DNA of 64,000 nucleotides from Pythium myriotylum (Eukaryota; Oomycota; Peronosporomycetes; Pythiales; Pythiaceae), in the NCBI GenBank assembly GCA_023091665.1, contig JALJCQ010000019.1:722802-786801 (forward strand). Reading direction: 5' to 3'. Made by a program: the position numbers and the translations under genes. Positions within the stretch are counted from its first letter, which is position 1; the number at the start of each line of letters is the position of its first letter. This document shows, piece by piece, positions 40,146-50,627 of this stretch. The notes below the pieces were generated by a model. The model saw only the letters and a program-made list of their open reading frames with translations. It had not been told where the DNA came from and made no database searches.

Positions 40146-42038
40146 TTAATGCATGGCATCTCCCGAGCTGTTCTTGAAGTGGTCGTCGTAGATGTTGGCC
40201 CTGAACTCTGATGGACAGAGTATGTCTCGGAGGTTCCGTGGACGGCGGTAGCACACAGTGATCTTGATGTTGTGGGCTGCGAACTCGTCTTCAATACGGT
40301 GGGCTTGATAGATAGCTCGTAGTTGTTTCCGAGTTGGGCCGTTCGGGTCATAAGGCACAGACAAGAAGACTTGCTTGGGCTTGCCGAGTTCCGTGGTTGG
40401 CCGCGTCGTCTGTTGTGCTTCTTCTTGTAGCTTGGCGATTCTTTCGATGGCGTCGCGGAAATGGTCTCTAAGCTGGTTAGAGTTGTATCCGCGAGCTGCC
40501 AGGCGCTGGAAGAAGGCTCTGACTTGAGACAGGAAATCTTCCTTCCTGGTGTTCTGGCGGTAATACTTCTGGACAATGCCGATGATGAGGCCTTTCAGAA
40601 CGCCTGGAGGGTGTGCGCTTTGAGCCGCGATGTAGAGATAGAGATTGAGCTCTTTCTCATGAGTTCGAGTCTCGTATCTCGTGTCGGATCGGCGGATTTT
40701 GAGGTCAAGAAACGGTGCTTCACGACCGCGTTCCATGTACGTCCAGCGAAGTCCTGGAATCGTGTTGAGGCGGATCTTGAAGAGTTCGAAAGCACGGGGA
40801 TCTTTTCCGTCTTGCCAAATCAAAAACACGTCGTCGATGTAGCGCTTGTAGAGCACGATGTAGTTGCTGAACTCTCGAAGGATGCTTCGCTCGTGATACG
40901 CTACGTAGAGTGATGCGTACGTGGGGGCACATGGTGTTCCCATGGCGGTGCCCTTGATTTGCTTCCACACGCAGTCTCCGAACATGAACAAGTTCTCGTT
41001 CATGATGTAGTCGAGACCTTGGACGATCACATTCTCGAAGCGATGCTTCTCTTCTTGGAGCATGGCTTTGATTGTTGCGATGCCGATGTTGGTGGGGATG
41101 TTGGTGTAGAGCGAGACGGCGTCAAATGTGAACAAACGATGCTTGGGGCTGGGCTGAATCTGTCGAAGTTCAGTCAGCAGCGTGTCGGAGTCTCGAAGGT
41201 ACGATGGCTGTCGCTGGAGCATGTCTTGCAACTGGAAATCGATCCACTTCGAGAGACCGGCTGTCGGTGTTCCGCAGCTGGCAATGATAGGGCGAATGGC
41301 GAGATCCTCCTTGTGGAGCTTTATCAGGCCATAGAAGCGTCCTAACTTGCACGAACTTGGATTACACTTGATGACAGCAACTTGTCGTTGGATGACTGGA
41401 TCTTCACGGTACTGGTAGTTGAGTAGCATGTAGATCAGGTTCACTTTGGCTGCGATCCGTTGGATCTGGGTCTCTGGTCCGTTGGGAAGACGATACAATG
41501 GCGTGTATGTCTCCTCGTCACTCAGGTGATCAAGACACATGGAAGTGTACTGTGATCGAAGCATGAGCGTCGGGCCGAGGTTCTTGTCTGCCTGCACGAC
41601 CATCAAGTTCGGATCATTTCGTAGCAATCGTAGCAAGTTGCGTTGGTTGCTGTCGAGGTTGAACTTGTGTCGGAAGGGATACTGTGCAATGAGTTCGGTC
41701 GCGTGTGACTTGATCGACTCCAGTAAATCTTCTTGATGGCGTGGCAGGTGGTTTGGCTGGAAAGCAAGGTTTGGAACGTAGATCTTCGAGTTGTAGTCGC
41801 GGTCGCTGGAGTCAGCAAACTGGACTGCAATTCGAAGAGACCGGACGAGTTTGGGGAAGATGGTAACTGGCGAGAGGGAAGAGCGTTGCGGCGGAGGTGT
41901 CGGGCAGAACTTGAGGTTCAGACCCAGGAGTCTCTTCAGACCTGGTGGAATCTTGGTGCCACGTGGTGTGAGATTGTGGAACGCGAGATTGCGAGGCAAT
42001 GCGTCCACATCACAAGCCCTACGACAGCCGAAGATCAA
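40146..42038 (-). CDS. Penelope-like reverse transcriptase (C7)
   Basis: Same product as C1. Confidence 0.9.
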   Translation of the reverse strand: MIFGCRRACDVDALPRNLAFHNLTPRGTKIPPGLKRLLGLNLKFCPTPPPQRSSLSPVTIFPKLVRSLRIAVQFADSSDRDYNSKIYVPNLAFQPNHLPRHQEDLLESIKSHATELIAQYPFRHKFNLDSNQRNLLRLLRNDPNLMVVQADKNLGPTLMLRSQYTSMCLDHLSDEETYTPLYRLPNGPETQIQRIAAKVNLIYMLLNYQYREDPVIQRQVAVIKCNPSSCKLGRFYGLIKLHKEDLAIRPIIASCGTPTAGLSKWIDFQLQDMLQRQPSYLRDSDTLLTELRQIQPSPKHRLFTFDAVSLYTNIPTNIGIATIKAMLQEEKHRFENVIVQGLDYIMNENLFMFGDCVWKQIKGTAMGTPCAPTYASLYVAYHERSILREFSNYIVLYKRYIDDVFLIWQDGKDPRAFELFKIRLNTIPGLRWTYMERGREAPFLDLKIRRSDTRYETRTHEKELNLYLYIAAQSAHPPGVLKGLIIGIVQKYYRQNTRKEDFLSQVRAFFQRLAARGYNSNQLRDHFRDAIERIAKLQEEAQQTTRPTTELGKPKQVFLSVPYDPNGPTRKQLRAIYQAHRIEDEFAAHNIKITVCYRRPRNLRDILCPSEFRANIYDDHFKNSSGDAMH

Positions 42039-42070
42039 ACTGGCGTTGAAGAGATCCGAGCGGTCGCGTC

Positions 42071-42979
42071 TTATGATCGCGCGGTTTTGGCGCCGCGCGG
42101 CGGTTTGTCGGCGGCGTTGCTCCTTTTCCTTTTGCTTGCGCTTCGCGTGTTGCCGTTTCTTCCGCTGTTTGAGGCGGAAGTTCCCTTTGCGGCGTCGGCC
42201 TTTGGTGCAGGGTGCTTCTTGTTCTTGCTGACGGTCGCACCCTTCGCGCCAGCTCTGGCGTTTTTTCGTTCCTGTTGCTTTGGAACCTTCCGGTCGATAC
42301 GGAGCTGTCGTAGTTCGTTCTTGATCGATTGTAGCTTGCGATCAATCAACACGTTCACGAGATCCTGGTTTGGAGTTTCCACCTCCATGTCGGCAGCCGC
42401 GGCTTGCTTGGCTTGCTTGTCGACGAGTCGGATGCTCGCATCAGCTTGGCTGTATCGTTCCGCAAGCTCAAACTGGGTCAGGCGAGCTTCGAACTCGTCC
42501 TTGGCATGGTGGTAGATGTCGACATATGCGTTCTCGTCTCGATCTTCTTCTTCCATGGCATCCCAGTTGATAGTGTCATACTTGCCGTTCGGGTCGGCTT
42601 TGCATGCGAGCTTGCAGTACTCAAGTGCTCGATCTTGGAAATCGTCTCGGAGCTTCTGAACTTGGAGCTCAAGTTGTTCGAGTTCGGCTTTCTGTACGCT
42701 GAGGATGAGATCGAAGGCTTGGTGCTGAAACTGTAGCTTCAGAGCATCGAATTGATTCATCAGCGTGAGCACTCGAGTTGGAAGGGCCGTCTGGAGTTCG
42801 TTGGAGACAACAAGCTTGGCCTGTACTCGCAGGGATCTGGGTACTTCTTGGCGTTCGCGTTGTTGTTGCATCTTGCGGAGGCTCTCTTGCTTCGCGCTGA
42901 GCTTCCGGTGCAGCTTCTTATAGCGCTCCAGATACTCCAGGGTGGTCTTCATCAGTGGGCGCGGCAGACTACGATCCAT
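42071..42979 (-). CDS. ORF1 coiled-coil protein (C7)
   Basis: Same product as C1. Unlike C1-C6, no heat-shock-element array lies ~360 bp upstream, because m3 is truncated before it; the nearest distal array is in C8 (43802-43863). Confidence 0.83.
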   Translation of the reverse strand: MDRSLPRPLMKTTLEYLERYKKLHRKLSAKQESLRKMQQQRERQEVPRSLRVQAKLVVSNELQTALPTRVLTLMNQFDALKLQFQHQAFDLILSVQKAELEQLELQVQKLRDDFQDRALEYCKLACKADPNGKYDTINWDAMEEEDRDENAYVDIYHHAKDEFEARLTQFELAERYSQADASIRLVDKQAKQAAAADMEVETPNQDLVNVLIDRKLQSIKNELRQLRIDRKVPKQQERKNARAGAKGATVSKNKKHPAPKADAAKGTSASNSGRNGNTRSASKRKRSNAADKPPRGAKTARS

Positions 42980-43039
42980 GGCGATGATGGAGAGTCTTTC
43001 CTTAATTGCTTCGTCACGCGGGGCTTGGTCTAGGGTTTA

Positions 43040-43283
43040 GAGAGGCTTGAAGTGACTTGCAAAGACTTGGTCAGGGAAACTACGACCCAAAGAGTTGCTC
43101 TATTACAGATGCAGGGGCTCTTTCGACTTGATGTCTTCGTCGGTGGGCGTCTTCGTGCTGAGTGGAAAATTGAAAACTGAGGAAGACCGCCGACCTCGCC
43201 CCCGGGTGCCTACGCTAAAGTCCTACGCTAGAGTCCTACGCTTCTGGGTTCTAGGGCTGGACAGGAACTTGAGTGTTCTGGGT
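43040..43283 (-). mobile_element. Penelope-like element, 3'-end fragment m3
   Basis: The last ~244 bp of the element. The break at TTCTGGGT merges into TTTAGGG repeats through a shared GGGT. Confidence 0.9.
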
Positions 43284-43307
43284 TTAGGGTTTAGGGTTTA
43301 GGGTTTA
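43284..43307 (+). repeat. Interstitial telomeric repeats
   Basis: About four TTTAGGG units between fragments m3 and m4. Confidence 0.9.
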
Positions 43308-43430
43308 GAGAGGCTTGAAGTGACTTGCAAAGACTTGGTCAGGGAAACTACGACCCAAAGAGTTGCTCTATTACAGATGCAGGGGCTCTTTCGACTTGAT
43401 GTCTTCGTCGGTGGGCGTCTTCGTGCTGAG
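43308..43430 (-). mobile_element. Penelope-like element, 3'-end fragment m4
   Basis: The last 123 bp of the element, broken at GTGCTGAG and running into GGTTTAGGG. Confidence 0.9.
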
Positions 43431-43499
43431 GGTTTAGGGTTTAGGGTTTAGGGTTTAGGGTTTAGGGTTTAGGGTTTAGGGTTTAGGGTTTAGGGTTTA
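43431..43499 (+). repeat. Interstitial telomeric repeats
   Basis: About ten perfect TTTAGGG units, a former chromosome end. Confidence 0.92.
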
Positions 43500-44183
43500 G
43501 AGAGGCTTGAAGTGACTTGCAAAGACTTGGTCAGGGAAACTACGACCCAAAGAGTTGCTCTATTACAGATGCAGGGGCTCTTTCGACTTGATGTCTTCGT
43601 CGGTGGGCGTCTTCGTGCTGAGTGGAAAATTGAAAACTGAGGAAGACCGCCGACCTCGCCCCCGGGTGCCTACGCTAAAGTCCTACGCTAGAGTCCTACG
43701 CTTCTGGGTTCTAGGGCTGGACAGGAACTTGAGTGTTCTGGGTCTGCGTGTCTGTGCTGCTGGGGTCTTGAGACACGTGAGAATATTCGACGTCCTGGGT
43801 TGAACATTCTCGAACATTCTCGGGAATATTCTCGAATGTTCGGTCGAACGTTCTCGAACCTTCGACAAACTTTTCGACTGGGTTGGCCGAAATTTTCGTC
43901 TGGGTTTAGGGTTTAGGGTAGGGTTTGGGGTTGAGGGTCGGGGATGGGTTGTAGACAGATAGTGCACGATCCGGGCGGCCATTCTTGAATTTGCTCGCAA
44001 TATGCCAAGCGTTCGCTGTTACCCTTTCGAGGGGGATCATCCCAAGCCAGCCGCTCCGTGAGCCTTCACTGCACGACCCCATACTCTTGTGGCATGGTTC
44101 CAAATGAGTGGGTAGCAGCAAGGCTAAACACGTTCTCGCGCGCTGGAAGGGCACGGTCATCCGTGTCCGGGGTGGTCCAGGCT

Positions 44184-46076
44184 TTAATGCATGGCATCTC
44201 CCGAGCTGTTCTTGAAGTGGTCGTCGTAGATGTTGGCCCTGAACTCTGATGGACAGAGTATGTCTCGGAGGTTCCGTGGACGGCGGTAGCACACAGTGAT
44301 CTTGATGTTGTGGGCTGCGAACTCGTCTTCAATACGGTGGGCTTGATAGATAGCTCGTAGTTGTTTCCGAGTTGGGCCGTTCGGGTCATAAGGCACAGAC
44401 AAGAAGACTTGCTTGGGCTTGCCGAGTTCCGTGGTTGGCCGCGTCGTCTGTTGTGCTTCTTCTTGTAGCTTGGCGATTCTTTCGATGGCGTCGCGGAAAT
44501 GGTCTCTAAGCTGGTTAGAGTTGTATCCGCGAGCTGCCAGGCGCTGGAAGAAGGCTCTGACTTGAGACAGGAAATCTTCCTTCCTGGTGTTCTGGCGGTA
44601 ATACTTCTGGACAATGCCGATGATGAGGCCTTTCAGAACGCCTGGAGGGTGTGCGCTTTGAGCCGCGATGTAGAGATAGAGATTGAGCTCTTTCTCATGA
44701 GTTCGAGTCTCGTATCTCGTGTCGGATCGGCGGATTTTGAGGTCAAGAAACGGTGCTTCACGACCGCGTTCCATGTACGTCCAGCGAAGTCCTGGAATCG
44801 TGTTGAGGCGGATCTTGAAGAGTTCGAAAGCACGGGGATCTTTTCCGTCTTGCCAAATCAAAAACACGTCGTCGATGTAGCGCTTGTAGAGCACGATGTA
44901 GTTGCTGAACTCTCGAAGGATGCTTCGCTCGTGATACGCTACGTAGAGTGATGCGTACGTGGGGGCACATGGTGTTCCCATGGCGGTGCCCTTGATTTGC
45001 TTCCACACGCAGTCTCCGAACATGAACAAGTTCTCGTTCATGATGTAGTCGAGACCTTGGACGATCACATTCTCGAAGCGATGCTTCTCTTCTTGGAGCA
45101 TGGCTTTGATTGTTGCGATGCCGATGTTGGTGGGGATGTTGGTGTAGAGCGAGACGGCGTCAAATGTGAACAAACGATGCTTGGGGCTGGGCTGAATCTG
45201 TCGAAGTTCAGTCAGCAGCGTGTCGGAGTCTCGAAGGTACGATGGCTGTCGCTGGAGCATGTCTTGCAACTGGAAATCGATCCACTTCGAGAGACCGGCT
45301 GTCGGTGTTCCGCAGCTGGCAATGATAGGGCGAATGGCGAGATCCTCCTTGTGGAGCTTTATCAGGCCATAGAAGCGTCCTAACTTGCACGAACTTGGAT
45401 TACACTTGATGACAGCAACTTGTCGTTGGATGACTGGATCTTCACGGTACTGGTAGTTGAGTAGCATGTAGATCAGGTTCACTTTGGCTGCGATCCGTTG
45501 GATCTGGGTCTCTGGTCCGTTGGGAAGACGATACAATGGCGTGTATGTCTCCTCGTCACTCAGGTGATCAAGACACATGGAAGTGTACTGTGATCGAAGC
45601 ATGAGCGTCAGGCCGAGGTTCTTGTCTGCCTGCACGACCATCAAGTTCGGATCATTTCGTAGCAATCGTAGCAAGTTGCGTTGGTTGCTGTCGAGGTTGA
45701 ACTTGTGTCGGAAGGGATACTGTGCAATGAGTTCGGTCGCGTGTGACTTGATCGACTCCAGTAAATCTTCTTGATGGCGTGGCAGGTGGTTTGGCTGGAA
45801 AGCAAGGTTTGGAACGTAGATCTTCGAGTTGTAGTCGCGGTCGCTGGAGTCAGCAAACTGGACTGCAATTCGAAGAGACCGGACGAGTTTGGGGAAGATG
45901 GTAACTGGCGAGAGGGAAGAGCGTTGCGGCGGAGGTGTCGGGCAGAACTTGAGGTTCAGACCCAGGAGTCTCTTCAGACCTGGTGGAATCTTGGTGCCAC
46001 GTGGTGTGAGATTGTGGAACGCGAGATTGCGAGGCAATGCGTCCACATCACAAGCCCTACGACAGCCGAAGATCAA
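44184..46076 (-). CDS. Penelope-like reverse transcriptase (C8, Pro156Leu)
   Basis: Same length as C1. A G-to-A change at 45610 turns the conserved KNLGP into KNLGL. It has Ala471 like C1-C7. With ORF1 cut and no frameshift site it is probably not expressed as the fusion. Confidence 0.88.
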   Translation of the reverse strand: MIFGCRRACDVDALPRNLAFHNLTPRGTKIPPGLKRLLGLNLKFCPTPPPQRSSLSPVTIFPKLVRSLRIAVQFADSSDRDYNSKIYVPNLAFQPNHLPRHQEDLLESIKSHATELIAQYPFRHKFNLDSNQRNLLRLLRNDPNLMVVQADKNLGLTLMLRSQYTSMCLDHLSDEETYTPLYRLPNGPETQIQRIAAKVNLIYMLLNYQYREDPVIQRQVAVIKCNPSSCKLGRFYGLIKLHKEDLAIRPIIASCGTPTAGLSKWIDFQLQDMLQRQPSYLRDSDTLLTELRQIQPSPKHRLFTFDAVSLYTNIPTNIGIATIKAMLQEEKHRFENVIVQGLDYIMNENLFMFGDCVWKQIKGTAMGTPCAPTYASLYVAYHERSILREFSNYIVLYKRYIDDVFLIWQDGKDPRAFELFKIRLNTIPGLRWTYMERGREAPFLDLKIRRSDTRYETRTHEKELNLYLYIAAQSAHPPGVLKGLIIGIVQKYYRQNTRKEDFLSQVRAFFQRLAARGYNSNQLRDHFRDAIERIAKLQEEAQQTTRPTTELGKPKQVFLSVPYDPNGPTRKQLRAIYQAHRIEDEFAAHNIKITVCYRRPRNLRDILCPSEFRANIYDDHFKNSSGDAMH

Positions 46077-46108
46077 ACTGGCGTTGAAGAGATCCGAGCG
46101 GTCGCGTC

Positions 46109-46274
46109 TTATGATCGCGCGGTTTTGGCGCCGCGCGGCGGTTTGTCGGCGGCGTTGCTCCTTTTCCTTTTGCTTGCGCTTCGCGTGTTGCCGTTTCTTC
46201 CGCTGTTTGAGGCGGAAGTTCCCTTTGCGGCGTCGGCCTTTGGTGCAGGGTGCTTCTTGTTCTTGCTGACGGTC
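46109..46274 (-). pseudogene. ORF1 C-terminal remnant (C8)
   Basis: Only the last ~55 codons of ORF1 (basic tail) remain before the break into telomeric repeats. Confidence 0.85.
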
Positions 46275-46367
46275 TAGGGTTTAGGGTTTAGGGTTTAGGG
46301 TTTAGGGTTTAGGGTTTAGGGTTTAGGGTTTAGGGTTTAGGGTTTAGGGTTTAGGGTTTAGGGTTTA
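46275..46367 (+). repeat. Interstitial telomeric repeats
   Basis: About 13 TTTAGGG units, marking a former chromosome end between C8 and the outer block. Confidence 0.93.
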
Positions 46368-47050
46368 GAGAGGCTTGAAGTGACTTGCAAAGACTTGGTC
46401 AGGGAAACTACGACCCAAAGAGTTGCTCTATTACAGATGCAGGGGCTCTTTCGACTTGATGTCTTCGTCGGTGGGCGTCTTCGTGCTGAGTGGAAAATTG
46501 AAAACTGAGGAAGACCGCCGACCTCGCCCCCGGGTGCCTACGCTAAAGTCCTACGCTAGAGTCCTACGCTTCTGGGTTCTAGGGCTGGACAGGAACTTGA
46601 GTGTTCTGGGTCTGCGTGTCTGTGCTGCTGGGGTCTTGAGACACGTGAGAATATTCGACGTCCTGGGTTGAACATTCTCGAACATTCTCGGGAATATTCT
46701 CGAATGTTCGGTCGAACGTTCTCGAACCTTCGACAAACTTTTCGACTGGGTTGGCCGAAATTTTCGTCTGGGTTTAGGGTTTAGGGTAGGGTTTGGGGTT
46801 GAGGGTCGGGGATGGGTTGTAGACAGATAGTGCACGATCCGGGCGGCCATTCTTGAATTTGCTCGCAATATGCCAAGCGTTCGCTGTTACCCTTTCGAGG
46901 GGGATCATCCCAAGCCAGCCGCTCCGTGAGCCTTCACTGCACGACCCCATACTCTGTGGCATGGTTCCAAATGAGTGGGTAGCAGCAAGGCTAAACACGT
47001 TCTCGCGCGCTGGAAGGGCACGGTCATCCGTGTCCGGGGTGGTCCAGGCT

Positions 47051-48943
47051 TTAATGCATGGCATCTCCCGAGCTGTTCTTGAAGTGGTCGTCGTAGATGT
47101 TGGCCCTGAACTCTGATGGACAGAGTATGTCTCGGAGGTTCCGTGGACGGCGGTAGCACACAGTGATCTTGATGTTGTGGGCTGCGAACTCGTCTTCAAT
47201 ACGGTGGGCTTGATAGATAGCTCGTAGTTGTTTCCGAGTTGGGCCGTTCGGGTCATAAGGCACAGACAAGAAGACTTGCTTGGGCTTGCCGAGTTCCGTG
47301 GTTGGCCGCGTCGTCTGTTGTGCTTCTTCTTGTAGCTTGGCGATTCTTTCGATGGCGTCGCGGAAATGGTCTCTAAGCTGGTTAGAGTTGTATCCGCGAG
47401 CTGCCAGGCGCTGGAAGAAGGCTCTGACTTGAGACAGGAAATCTTCCTTCCTGGTGTTCTGGCGGTAATACTTCTGGACAATGCCGATGATGAGGCCTTT
47501 CAGAACGCCTGGAGGGTGTGCGCTTTGAGCCACGATGTAGAGATAGAGATTGAGCTCTTTCTCATGAGTTCGAGTCTCGTATCTCGTGTCGGATCGGCGG
47601 ATTTTGAGGTCAAGAAACGGTGCTTCACGACCGCGTTCCATGTACGTCCAGCGAAGTCCTGGAATCGTGTTGAGGCGGATCTTGAAGAGTTCGAAAGCAC
47701 GGGGATCTTTTCCGTCTTGCCAAATCAAAAACACGTCGTCGATGTAGCGCTTGTAGAGCACGATGTAGTTGCTGAACTCTCGAAGGATGCTTCGCTCGTG
47801 ATACGCTACGTAGAGTGATGCGTACGTGGGGGCACATGGTGTTCCCATGGCGGTGCCCTTGATTTGCTTCCACACGCAGTCTCCGAACATGAACAAGTTC
47901 TCGTTCATGATGTAGTCGAGACCTTGGACGATCACATTCTCGAAGCGATGCTTCTCTTCTTGGAGCATGGCTTTGATTGTTGCGATGCCGATGTTGGTGG
48001 GGATGTTGGTGTAGAGCGAGACGGCGTCAAATGTGAACAAACGATGCTTGGGGCTGGGCTGAATCTGTCGAAGTTCAGTCAGCAGCGTGTCGGAGTCTCG
48101 AAGGTACGATGGCTGTCGCTGGAGCATGTCTTGCAACTGGAAATCGATCCACTTCGAGAGACCGGCTGTCGGTGTTCCGCAGCTGGCAATGATAGGGCGA
48201 ATGGCGAGATCCTCCTTGTGGAGCTTTATCAGGCCATAGAAGCGTCCTAACTTGCACGAACTTGGATTACACTTGATGACAGCAACTTGTCGTTGGATGA
48301 CTGGATCTTCACGGTACTGGTAGTTGAGTAGCATGTAGATCAGGTTCACTTTGGCTGCGATCCGTTGGATCTGGGTCTCTGGTCCGTTGGGAAGACGATA
48401 CAATGGCGTGTATGTCTCCTCGTCACTCAGGTGATCAAGACACATGGAAGTGTACTGTGATCGAAGCATGAGCGTCGGGCCGAGGTTCTTGTCTGCCTGC
48501 ACGACCATCAAGTTCGGATCATTTCGTAGCAATCGTAGCAAGTTGCGTTGGTTGCTGTCGAGGTTGAACTTGTGTCGGAAGGGATACTGTGCAATGAGTT
48601 CGGTCGCGTGTGACTTGATCGACTCCAGTAAATCTTCTTGATGGCGTGGCAGGTGGTTTGGCTGGAAAGCAAGGTTTGGAACGTAGATCTTCGAGTTGTA
48701 GTCGCGGTCGCTGGAGTCAGCAAACTGGACTGCAATTCGAAGAGACCGGACGAGTTTGGGGAAGATGGTAACTGGCGAGAGGGAAGAGCGTTGCGGCGGA
48801 GGTGTCGGGCAGAACTTGAGGTTCAGACCCAGGAGTCTCTTCAGACCTGGTGGAATCTTGGTGCCACGTGGTGTGAGATTGTGGAACGCGAGATTGCGAG
48901 GCAATGCGTCCACATCACAAGCCCTACGACAGCCGAAGATCAA
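47051..48943 (-). CDS. Penelope-like reverse transcriptase (C9, Ala471Val)
   Basis: As C1 but with Val at 471, just before the AHPPG block. Catalytic residues are unchanged. Confidence 0.9.
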   Translation of the reverse strand: MIFGCRRACDVDALPRNLAFHNLTPRGTKIPPGLKRLLGLNLKFCPTPPPQRSSLSPVTIFPKLVRSLRIAVQFADSSDRDYNSKIYVPNLAFQPNHLPRHQEDLLESIKSHATELIAQYPFRHKFNLDSNQRNLLRLLRNDPNLMVVQADKNLGPTLMLRSQYTSMCLDHLSDEETYTPLYRLPNGPETQIQRIAAKVNLIYMLLNYQYREDPVIQRQVAVIKCNPSSCKLGRFYGLIKLHKEDLAIRPIIASCGTPTAGLSKWIDFQLQDMLQRQPSYLRDSDTLLTELRQIQPSPKHRLFTFDAVSLYTNIPTNIGIATIKAMLQEEKHRFENVIVQGLDYIMNENLFMFGDCVWKQIKGTAMGTPCAPTYASLYVAYHERSILREFSNYIVLYKRYIDDVFLIWQDGKDPRAFELFKIRLNTIPGLRWTYMERGREAPFLDLKIRRSDTRYETRTHEKELNLYLYIVAQSAHPPGVLKGLIIGIVQKYYRQNTRKEDFLSQVRAFFQRLAARGYNSNQLRDHFRDAIERIAKLQEEAQQTTRPTTELGKPKQVFLSVPYDPNGPTRKQLRAIYQAHRIEDEFAAHNIKITVCYRRPRNLRDILCPSEFRANIYDDHFKNSSGDAMH

Positions 48944-48975
48944 ACTGGCGTTGAAGAGATCCGAGCGGTCGCGTC

Positions 48976-49884
48976 TTATGATCGCGCGGTTTTGGCGCCG
49001 CGCGGCGGTTTGTCGGCGGCGTTGCTCCTTTTCCTTTTGCTTGCGCTTCGCGTGTTGCCGTTTCTTCCGCTGTTTGAGGCGGAAGTTCCCTTTGCGGCGT
49101 CGGCCTTTGGTGCAGGGTGCTTCTTGTTCTTGCTGACGGTCGCACCCTTCGCGCCAGCTCTGGCGTTTTTTCGTTCCTGTTGCTTTGGAACCTTCCGGTC
49201 GATACGGAGCTGTCGTAGTTCGTTCTTGATCGATTGTAGCTTGCGATCAATCAACACGTTCACGAGATCCTGGTTTGGAGTTTCCACCTCCATGTCGGCA
49301 GCCGCGGCTTGCTTGGCTTGCTTGTCGACGAGTCGGATGCTCGCATCAGCTTGGCTGTATCGTTCCGCAAGCTCAAACTGGGTCAGGCGAGCTTCGAACT
49401 CGTCCTTGGCATGGTGGTAGATGTCGACATATGCGTTCTCGTCTCGATCTTCTTCTTCCATGGCATCCCAGTTGATAGTGTCATACTTGCCGTTCGGGTC
49501 GGCTTTGCATGCGAGCTTGCAGTACTCAAGTGCTCGATCTTGGAAATCGTCTCGGAGCTTCTGAACTTGGAGCTCAAGTTGTTCGAGTTCGGCTTTCTGT
49601 ACGCTGAGGATGAGATCGAAGGCTTGGTGCTGAAACTGTAGCTTCAGAGCATCGAATTGATTCATCAGCGTGAGCACTCGAGTTGGAAGGGCCGTCTGGA
49701 GTTCGTTGGAGACAACAAGCTTGGCCTGTACTCGCAGGGATCTGGGTACTTCTTGGCGTTCGCGTTGTTGTTGCATCTTGCGGAGGCTCTCTTGCTTCGC
49801 GCTGAGCTTCCGGTGCAGCTTCTTATAGCGCTCCAGATACTCCAGGGTGGTCTTCATCAGTGGGCGCGGCAGACTACGATCCAT
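48976..49884 (-). CDS. ORF1 coiled-coil protein (C9)
   Basis: Identical to C1. Confidence 0.83.
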   Translation of the reverse strand: MDRSLPRPLMKTTLEYLERYKKLHRKLSAKQESLRKMQQQRERQEVPRSLRVQAKLVVSNELQTALPTRVLTLMNQFDALKLQFQHQAFDLILSVQKAELEQLELQVQKLRDDFQDRALEYCKLACKADPNGKYDTINWDAMEEEDRDENAYVDIYHHAKDEFEARLTQFELAERYSQADASIRLVDKQAKQAAAADMEVETPNQDLVNVLIDRKLQSIKNELRQLRIDRKVPKQQERKNARAGAKGATVSKNKKHPAPKADAAKGTSASNSGRNGNTRSASKRKRSNAADKPPRGAKTARS

Positions 49885-50627
49885 GGCGATGATGGAGAGT
49901 CTTTCCTTAATTGCTTCGTCACGCGGGGCTTGGTCTAGGGTTTAGAGAGGCTTGAAGTGACTTGCAAAGACTTGGTCAGGGAAACTACGACCCAAAGAGT
50001 TGCTCTATTACAGATGCAGGGGCTCTTTCGACTTGATGTCTTCGTCGGTGGGCGTCTTCGTGCTGAGTGGAAAATTGAAAACTGAGGAAGACCGCCGACC
50101 TCGCCCCCGGGTGCCTACGCTAAAGTCCTACGCTAGAGTCCTACGCTTCTGGGTTCTAGGGCTGGACAGGAACTTGAGTGTTCTGGGTCTGCGTGTCTGT
50201 GCTGCTGGGGTCTTGAGACACGTGAGAATATTCGACGTCCTGGGTTGAACATTCTCGAACATTCTCGGGAATATTCTCGAATGTTCGGTCGAACGTTCTC
50301 GAACCTTCGACAAACTTTTCGACTGGGTTGGCCGAAATTTTCGTCTGGGTTTAGGGTTTAGGGTAGGGTTTGGGGTTGAGGGTCGGGGATGGGTTGTAGA
50401 CAGATAGTGCACGATCCGGGCGGCCATTCTTGAATTTGCTCGCAATATGCCAAGCGTTCGCTGTTACCCTTTCGAGGGGGATCATCCCAAGCCAGCCGCT
50501 CCGTGAGCCTTCACTGCACGACCCCATACTCTGTGGCATGGTTCCAAATGAGTGGGTAGCAGCAAGGCTAAACACGTTCTCGCGCGCTGGAAGGGCACGG
50601 TCATCCGTGTCCGGGGTGGTCCAGGCT

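Larger units (their letters stand above)
39463..43030 (-). mobile_element. Penelope-like telomeric element, full copy C7
   Basis: Last full copy of the inner block. Its distal neighbour is fragment m3, which lacks the heat-shock-element array. Confidence 0.92.
43500..46274 (-). mobile_element. Penelope-like element, 5'-truncated copy C8
   Basis: 2775 bp retaining the whole RT core and 3' region. It is broken inside ORF1 at ACGGTC and followed by telomeric repeats. It carries a 1-bp insertion (CTCTTGTGG for CTCTGTGG) near 44086 in the 3' region and one amino-acid change in the RT, so it is the most distinct copy. The slippery heptamer is lost. Confidence 0.93.
46368..49935 (-). mobile_element. 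Penelope-like telomeric element, full copy C9
   Basis: First full copy of the outer block. It carries the C-to-T change (coding strand) that defines C9-C13, at + position 47532. Confidence 0.92.
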
